From the NCBI GenBank assembly GCA_907163375.1, contig CAJQUW010007774.1, positions 421,934 through 485,933 on the forward strand: DNA of 64,000 bases, in the 5' to 3' direction. A model generated the notes under the pieces. The model had not been told where the DNA came from, searched no databases, and worked only from the letters and a program-made list of their open reading frames with translations. This DNA comes from Prostheceraeus crozeri (lineage: Eukaryota; Platyhelminthes; Polycladida; Euryleptidae). Shown here one piece after another: positions 57,841 to 64,000 of the stretch (its first letter is position 1; the number at the start of each line of letters is the position of its first letter). The position numbers and the translations under genes are program-made.

Positions 57841-60800
57841 GTGGACGGATTTTGTCGTGCCATAGCTCGTTTGAAAGCTAAGAGTGAGACAAATTCACTG
57901 AAAGAATCGGCTTGTTCATATCTGTCTTCGTTTAGATGTGAGACGCCATTTAAGATTTTGGGACATTGGCGAAAAACGACAGAGTTAGAATTTGGGACGT
58001 TTTGGGCTGTAGCGCCAAAACGAAGCATCGGATGGGAAAACGGATTTCAGATTTGGAATCAGCGTGAAATTCTCTATCAACATGGTGAGTTTCAAGTCAA
58101 TCGGAGAGAAAAATTTTCGCTGACGTCCCCCCCCTCTGGAGAGCTCGCTTCGATCTTGGCTTCTAGTGGACGGATTTTGTCGTGCCATAGCTCGTTTGAA
58201 AGCTAAGAGTGAGACAAATTCACTGAAAGAAACGGCTTGCTCATATCTGTCTTCGTTTAGATGTAAGACGCCATTTAAGATTTTGGGACATTGGCGAAAA
58301 ACGACAGAGTTAGAATTTTGGACGTTTTGGTCTGTTGCGTCAAAACGAAGCATCGGATGGGAAAACGGATTTCAGATTTGGAATCAGCGTCAAATTCTCT
58401 ATCTGTATGGTGAGTTTCAAGTCAATCGGCGAGAAAAAATTTTCAACATTTTTCGAAAAAACGACAGAGTTAGAATTTGGGACGTTTTGGGCTGTAGCGC
58501 CAAAACGAAGCATCGGATGAGAAAACGGAGGCCAGATTCGGATTCAGCGTGAAATTCTGCATCGGTATGGTGAGTTTCAAGTCAATCGGAGAGAAAAATT
58601 TTCGCTGACGTCCCCCCCCCTCTGGAGAGCTCGCTTCGATCTTGGCTTCTAGTGGACGGATTTTGTCGTGCCATAGCTCGTTTGAAAGCTAAGAGTGAGA
58701 CAAATTCACTGAAAGAATCGGCTTGTTCATATCTGTCTTCGTTTAGATGTGAGACGCCATTTAAGATTTTGGGACATTGGCGAAAAACGACAGAGTTAGA
58801 ATTTGGGACGTTTTGGCTGTAGCTTCAAAACGAAGCATCGGATGGGAAAACGGATTTCAGATTTGGAATCAGCGTGAAATTCTCTATCAACATGGTGAGT
58901 TTCAAGTCAATCGGAGAGAAAAATTTTCGCTGACGTCCCCCCCCTCGGGAGAGCTCGCTTCGATCTTGGCTTCTAGTGGACGGATTTTGTCGTGCCATAG
59001 CTCGTTTGAAAGCTAAGAGTGAGACAAATTCACTGAAACAAACGGCTTGTTCATATCTGTCTTCGTTTAGATGTAAGACGCCATTTAAGATTTTGGGACA
59101 TTGGCGAAAAACGACAGAGTTAGAATTTTGGACGTTTTGGGCTGTAGCGTCAAAACGAAGCATCGGATGGGAAAACGGATTTCAGATTTGGAATCAGCGT
59201 CAAATTCTCTATCTGTATGGTGAGTTTCAAGTCAATCGGCGAGAAAAAATTTTCAACATTTTTCGAAAAAACGACAGAGTTAGAATTTGGGACGTTTTGG
59301 GCTGTAGCGCCAAAACGAAGCATCGGATGAGAAAACGGAGGCCAGATTCGGATTCAGCGTGAAATTCTGCATCGGTATGGTGAGTTTCAAGTCAATCGGA
59401 GAGAAAAATTTTCGCTGACGTCCCCCCCCTGGGGAGAGCTCGCTTCGATCTTGGCTTCCAGTGGACGGATTTTGTCGTGCCATAGCTCGTTTGAAAGCTA
59501 AGAGTGAGACAAATTCACTGAAAGAATCGGCTTGTTCATATCTGTCTTCGTTTAGATGTGAGACGCCATTTAAGATTTTGGGACATTGGCGAAAAACGAC
59601 AGAGTTAGAATTTGGGACGTTTTGGGCTGTAGCGCCAAAACGAAGCATCGGATGGGAAAACGGATTTCAGATTTGGAATCAGCGTGAAATTCTCTATCAA
59701 CATGGTGAGTTTCAAGTCAATCGGAGAGAAAAATTTTCGCTGACGTCCCCCCCCTCTGGAGAGCTCGCTTCGATCTTGGCTTCTAGTGGACGGATTTTGT
59801 CGTGCCATAGCTCGTTTGAAAGCTAAGAGTGAGACAAATTCAGTGAAACAAACGGCTTGCTCATATCTGTCTTCGTTTAGATGTAAGACGCCATTTAAGA
59901 TTTTGGGACATTGGCGAAAAACGACAGAGTTAGAATTTTGGACGTTTTGGGCTGTAGCGTCAAAACGAAGCATCGGATGGGAAAACGGATTTCAGATTTG
60001 GAATCAGCGTCAAATTCTCTATCTGTATGGTGAGTTTCAAGTCAATCGGCGAGAAAAAATTTTCAACATTTTTCGAAAAAACGACAGAGTTAGAATTTGG
60101 GACGTTTTGGGCTGTAGCGCCAAAACGAAGCATCGGATGAGAAAACGGAGGCCAGATTCGGATTCAGCGTGAAATTCTGCATCGGTATGGTGAGTTTCAA
60201 GTCAATCGGAGAGAAAAATTTTCGCTGACGTCCCCCCCCCTCTGGAGAGCTCGCTTCGATCTTGGCTTCCAGTGGACGGATTTTGTCGTGCCATAGCTCG
60301 TTTGAAAGCTAAGAGTGAGACAAATTCACTGAAAGAATCGGCTTGTTCATATCTGTCTTCGTTTAGATGTAAGACGCCATTTAAGATTTTGGGACATTGG
60401 CGAAAAACGACAGAGTTAGAATTTGGGACGTTTTGGGCTGTAGCTTCAAAACGAAGCATCGGATGAGAAAACGGATTTCAGATTTGGAATCAGCGTGAAA
60501 TTCTCTATCAACATGGTGAGTTTCAAGTCAATCGGAGAGAAAAATTTTCGCTGACGTCCCCCCCCTCTGGAGAGCTCGCTTCGATCTTGGCTTCTAGTGG
60601 ACGGATTTTGTCGTGCCATAGCTCGTTTGAAAGCTAAGAGTGAGACAAATTCAGTGAAACAAACGGCTTGTTCATATCTGTCTTCGTTTAGATGTAAGAC
60701 GCCATTTAAGATTTTGGGACATTGGCGAAAAACGACAGAGTTAGAATTTTGGACGTTTTGGGCTGTAGCGTCAAAACGAAGCATCGGATTGGAAAACGGA

Positions 60801-61081
60801 TTTCAGATTTGGAATCAGCGTGAAATTCTCTATCTGTATGGTGAGTTTCAAGTCAATCGGCGAGAAAAAATTTTCAACATTTTTCGAAAAACGACAGAGT
60901 TAGAATTTGGGACGTTTTGGGCTGTAGCGCCCAAACGAAGCATCGGATGAGAAAACGGAGGCCAGATTCGGATTCAGCGTGAAATTCTGCATCGGTATGG
61001 TGAGTTTCAAGTCAATCGGAGAGAAAAATTTTCGCTGACGTCCCCCCCCCTCTGGAGAGCTCGCTTCGATCTTGGCTTCTA
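57841..61081 (+). repeat. 810-bp higher-order repeat block, four copies
   Basis: Unit lengths alternate 325, 486, 324, 485, 325, 486, 325, 485 from 57841. Diagnostic variants repeat with this period: AGATGTAAGACGCC in place of AGATGTGAGACGCC follows 58166, 58976, 59786 and 60597, and GGCTTGCTCATATC occurs near 58236, 59856 and 61151. The 325+485 pair has therefore been copied as one block. Confidence 0.85.
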
Positions 61082-63186
61082 GTGGACGGATTTTGTCGTG
61101 CCATAGCTCGTTTGAAAGCTAAGAGTGAGACAAATTCCGTGAAACAAACGGCTTGCTCATATCTGTCTTCGTTTAGATGTAAGACGCCATTTAAGATTTT
61201 GGGACATTGGCGAAAAACGACAGAGTTAGAATTTTGGACATTTTGGGCTGTAGCGTCAAAACGAAGCATCGGATGGGAAAACGGATTTCAGATTTGGAAT
61301 CAGCGTGAAATTCTCTATCTGTATGGTGAGTTTCAAGTCAATCGGCGAGAAAAAATTTTCAACATTTTTCGAAAAAACGACAGAGTTAGAATTTGGGACG
61401 TTTTGGGCTGTAGCGCCAAAACGAACCATCGGATGAGAAAACGGAGGCCAGATTCGGATTCAGCGTGAAATTCTGCATCGGTATGGTGAGTTTCAAGTCA
61501 ATCGGAGAGAAAAATTTTCGCTGACGTCCCCCCCCTCTGGAGAGCTCGCTTCGATCTTGGCTTCTAGTGGACGGATTTTGTCGTGCCATAGCTCGTTTGA
61601 AAGCTAAGAGTGAGACAAATTCACTGAAAGAATCGGCTTGTTCATATCTGTCTTCGTTTAGATGTGAGACGCCATTTAAGATTTTGGGACATTGGCGAAA
61701 AAACGACAGAGTTAGAATTTGGGACGTTTTGGGCTGTAGCTTCAAAACGAAGCATCGGATTGGAAAACGGATTTCAGATTTGGAATCAGCGTGAAATTCT
61801 GCATCGGTATGGTGAGTTTCAAGTCAATCGGAGAGAAAAATTTTCGCTGACGTCCCCCCCCTCTGGACAGCTCGCTTCGATCTTGGCTTCTAGTGGACGG
61901 ATTTTGTCGTGCCATAGCTCGTTTGAAAGCTAAGAGTGAGACAAATTCACTGAAAGAATCGGCTTGTTCATATCTGTCTTCGTTTAGATGAGAGACGCCA
62001 TTTAAGATTTTGGGACATTGGCGAAAAACGACAGAGTTAGAATTTGGGACGTTTTTGGGCTGTAGCGCCAAAACGAAGCATCGGATGAGAAAACGGATTT
62101 CAGATTTGGAATCAGCGTGAAATTCTCTATCTGTATGGTGAGTTTCAAGTCAATCGGAGAGAAAAAATTTTCAACATTTTTCGAAAAAACGACAGAGTTA
62201 GAATTTGGGACGTTTTGGTGTGTAGTGCCAAAACGAACCATCGGATGAGAAAACGGAGGCCAGATTCGGATTCAGCGTGAAATTCTGCATCGGTATGGTG
62301 AGTTTCAAGTCAATCGGAGAGAAAAATTTTCGCTGACGTCCCCCCCTCTGGAGAGCTCGCTTCGATCTTGGCTTCTAGTGGACGGATTTTGTCGTGCCAT
62401 AGCTCGTTTGAAAGCTAAGAGTGAGACAAATTCACTGAAAGAATCGGCTTGTTCCTATCTGTCTTCGTTTAGATGTGAGACGCCATTTAAGATTTTGGGA
62501 CATTGGCGAAAAACGACAGAGTTAGAATTTGGGACGTTTTGGGCTGTAGCGTCAAAACGAAGCATCGGATGGGAAAACGGATTTCAGATTTGGAATCAGC
62601 GTGAAATTCTCTATCTGTATGGTGAGTTTCAAGTCAATCGGCGAGAAAAAATTTTCAACATTTTTCGAAAAAACGACAGAGTTAGAATTTGGGACGTTTT
62701 GGGCTGTAGCGCCAAAACGAACCATCGGATGAGAAAACGGAGGCCAGATTCGGATTCAGCGTGAAATTCTGCATCGGTATGGTGAATTTCAAGTCAATCG
62801 GAGAGAAAAATTTTCGCTGACGTCCCCCCCTCTGGAGAGCTCGCTTCGATCTTGGCTTCTAGTGGACGGATTTTGTCGTGCCATAGCTCGTTTGAAAGCT
62901 AAGAGTGAGACAAATTCACTGAAAGAATCGGCTTGTTCATATCTGTCTTCGTTTAGATGTGAGACGCCATTTAAGATTTTGGGACATTGGCGAAAAACGA
63001 CAGAGTTAGAATTTGGGACGTTTTGGGCTGTAGCTTCAAAACGAAGCATCGGATGAGAAAACGGATTTCAGATTTGGAATCAGCGTGAAATTCTGCATCG
63101 GTATGGTGAGTTTCAAGTCAATCGGAGAGAAAATTTTCGCTGACGTCCCCCCCCCTCTGGACAGCTCGCTTCGATCTTGGCTTCTA

Positions 63187-63830
63187 GTGGACGGATTTTG
63201 TCGTGCCATAGCTCGTTTGAAAGCTAAGAGTGAGACAAATTCACTGAAAGAATCGGCTTGTTCCTATCTGTCTTCGTTTAGATGTGAGACGCCATTTAAG
63301 ATTTTGGGACATTGGCGAAAAACGACAGAGTTAGAATTTGGGACGTTTTGGGCTGTAGCGTCAAAACGAAGCATCGGATTGGAAAACGGATTTCAGATTT
63401 GGAATCAGCGTGAAATTCTCTATCTGTATGGTGAGTTTCAAGTCAATCGGCGATAAAAATTTTCAACATTTTTCGAAAAAACGACAGAGTTAGAATTTGG
63501 GACGTTTTGGTGTGTAGCGCCCAAACGAAGCATCGGATGGGAAAACGGAGGCCAGATTCGGATTCAGCGTGAAATTCTGCATCCGTATGGTGAGTTTCAA
63601 GGCAATCGGCGAGAAAAAATTTTCAACATTTTTCGAAAAAACGACAGAGTTAGTATTTGGGACGTTTTGGTGTGTAGCGCCAAAACGAACCATCGGATGG
63701 GAAAACGGAGGCCAGATTCGGATTCAGCGTGAAATTCTGCATCGGTATGGTGAATTTGAACGCAATCGGAGAGAAAAATTTTCGCTGACTCCCCTCCCCT
63801 CTGGAGAGCTCGCTTCGATCTTGGCTTCTA
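63187..63830 (+). repeat. 645-bp unit with three modules
   Basis: This unit has two extra modules in series (starting AACATTTTTCGAAAAAACG near 63464 and 63626). It extends the 160-bp ladder to a third step. The following head at 63831 has a divergent stretch (GAGTGAGTTGTCATTTGACTG) in place of the usual TGCCATAGCTCGTTTGAAAG. Confidence 0.9.
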
Positions 63831-64000
63831 GTGGACGGATTTTGTCGAGTGAGTTGTCATTTGACTGCTAAGAGTGAGACAAATTCAGTGAAACAAACGG
63901 CTTGTTCATATCTGTCTTCGTTTAGATGTGAGACGCCATTTAAGATTTTGGGAGATTGGCGAAAAACGACAGAGTTAGAATTTGGGACGTTTTGGGCTGT

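Larger units (their letters stand above)
43634..64000. repeat. Large tandem array, about 51 units, continuing beyond the window
   Basis: Units share a head starting after a C-run (CCCCCCCTCTGGA) with GCTTCGATCTTGGCTTC, GGATTTTGTCGTGCCATAGC and AGCTAAGAGTGAGAC, then a module from CGACAGAGTTAGAATTTGGG to AATCGG(A/C)GAGAAAAATTTTC. Measured at the GTGGA of the head, spacings cluster at 324-328, 483-487 and once at 644. The difference of 160 bp is an extra copy of the module, so the unit is a 165-bp head plus one to three modules. Both strands have open frames of 85-128 residues in most units, ending within the next unit. Base composition is less AT-rich than the flanks. The array is uninterrupted by other elements. 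Confidence 0.97.

Noticed and set aside
46797-64000. Dozens of 85-128 residue frames on both strands of the array (for example MLRF..., MARQNPST..., and frames beginning at GTG GAC GGA).
   Set aside because: They repeat with the satellite unit, start mostly at non-ATG codons on the plus strand, and shift phase between 325- and 485-bp units. They are a by-product of stop-poor repeat DNA, not separate genes.
43634-64000. CRISPR-like direct repeats.
   Set aside because: The repeats are hundreds of bases long with no short unique spacers, and the DNA is animal. It is a satellite array.

Overview
The window looks like nuclear DNA from an invertebrate animal with a repeat-rich genome and multi-kilobase introns. 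The evidence is a spliced SAP30BP/HCNGP gene, two animal-type serine beta-lactamase-like (LACTB/LACT) genes, and a mix of LINE, Penelope-like, mariner, hAT-like and SINE repeats. In all three recognisable host genes a splice acceptor lies only 3 to 5 bases before the start codon. This fits spliced-leader trans-splicing, so a worm-like lineage (flatworm, nematode or rotifer) is my best guess, but the species is not determined.

Layout. 1-2879 (minus): a CR1/L2/jockey-type LINE whose endonuclease-reverse transcriptase frame is open to the window edge. 3234-14877 (plus): SAP30BP in four coding exons, with a poly(A) signal at 15253. Its introns hold a Penelope-like fragment with inverted tails (3643-4623), a probable MITE (6210-7250), a tRNA-like SINE (about 8502), a hAT-type MITE with an exact 8-bp target duplication (8769-9482), a mariner element with an open transposase frame (9539-10955), an RTE-like 3' fragment (about 12170-12605) and a GGGA microsatellite. 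18128-19456 and 35753-37096 (plus): two intronless LACTB-like paralogues. The first keeps the SxxK and Tyr catalytic residues and the second has lost both Lys and Tyr. Between them lie nested repeats: a Penelope-like element (21995-27482) split by a 3.9-kb inverted-repeat element that itself contains a palindromic Penelope tail with a hammerhead-ribozyme-like core, two tRNA-derived SINE copies, and a second inverted-repeat element (31063-34652) holding another Penelope-like copy and a pogo/jerky-type transposase fragment.

42384-43793 (minus) is a reading frame for a repeat-associated protein of unknown function. Its 5' end runs into a tandem array that fills the rest of the window (about 43634-64000, roughly 51 units). 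Unit length is quantised: about 325, 485 and 645 bp, which is a 165-bp head plus one, two or three copies of a 160-bp module. A divergent 300-bp unit type is confined to the left edge, and an 810-bp higher-order repeat occupies 57841-61081.

The host genes do not form an operon or a visible pathway. SAP30BP is a nuclear splicing/transcription cofactor and the LACT pair is a local gene duplication. The most distinctive features are the array with its 160-bp length ladder, the catalytically altered LACT paralogue, the hammerhead-like relic and the layered transposon insertions.
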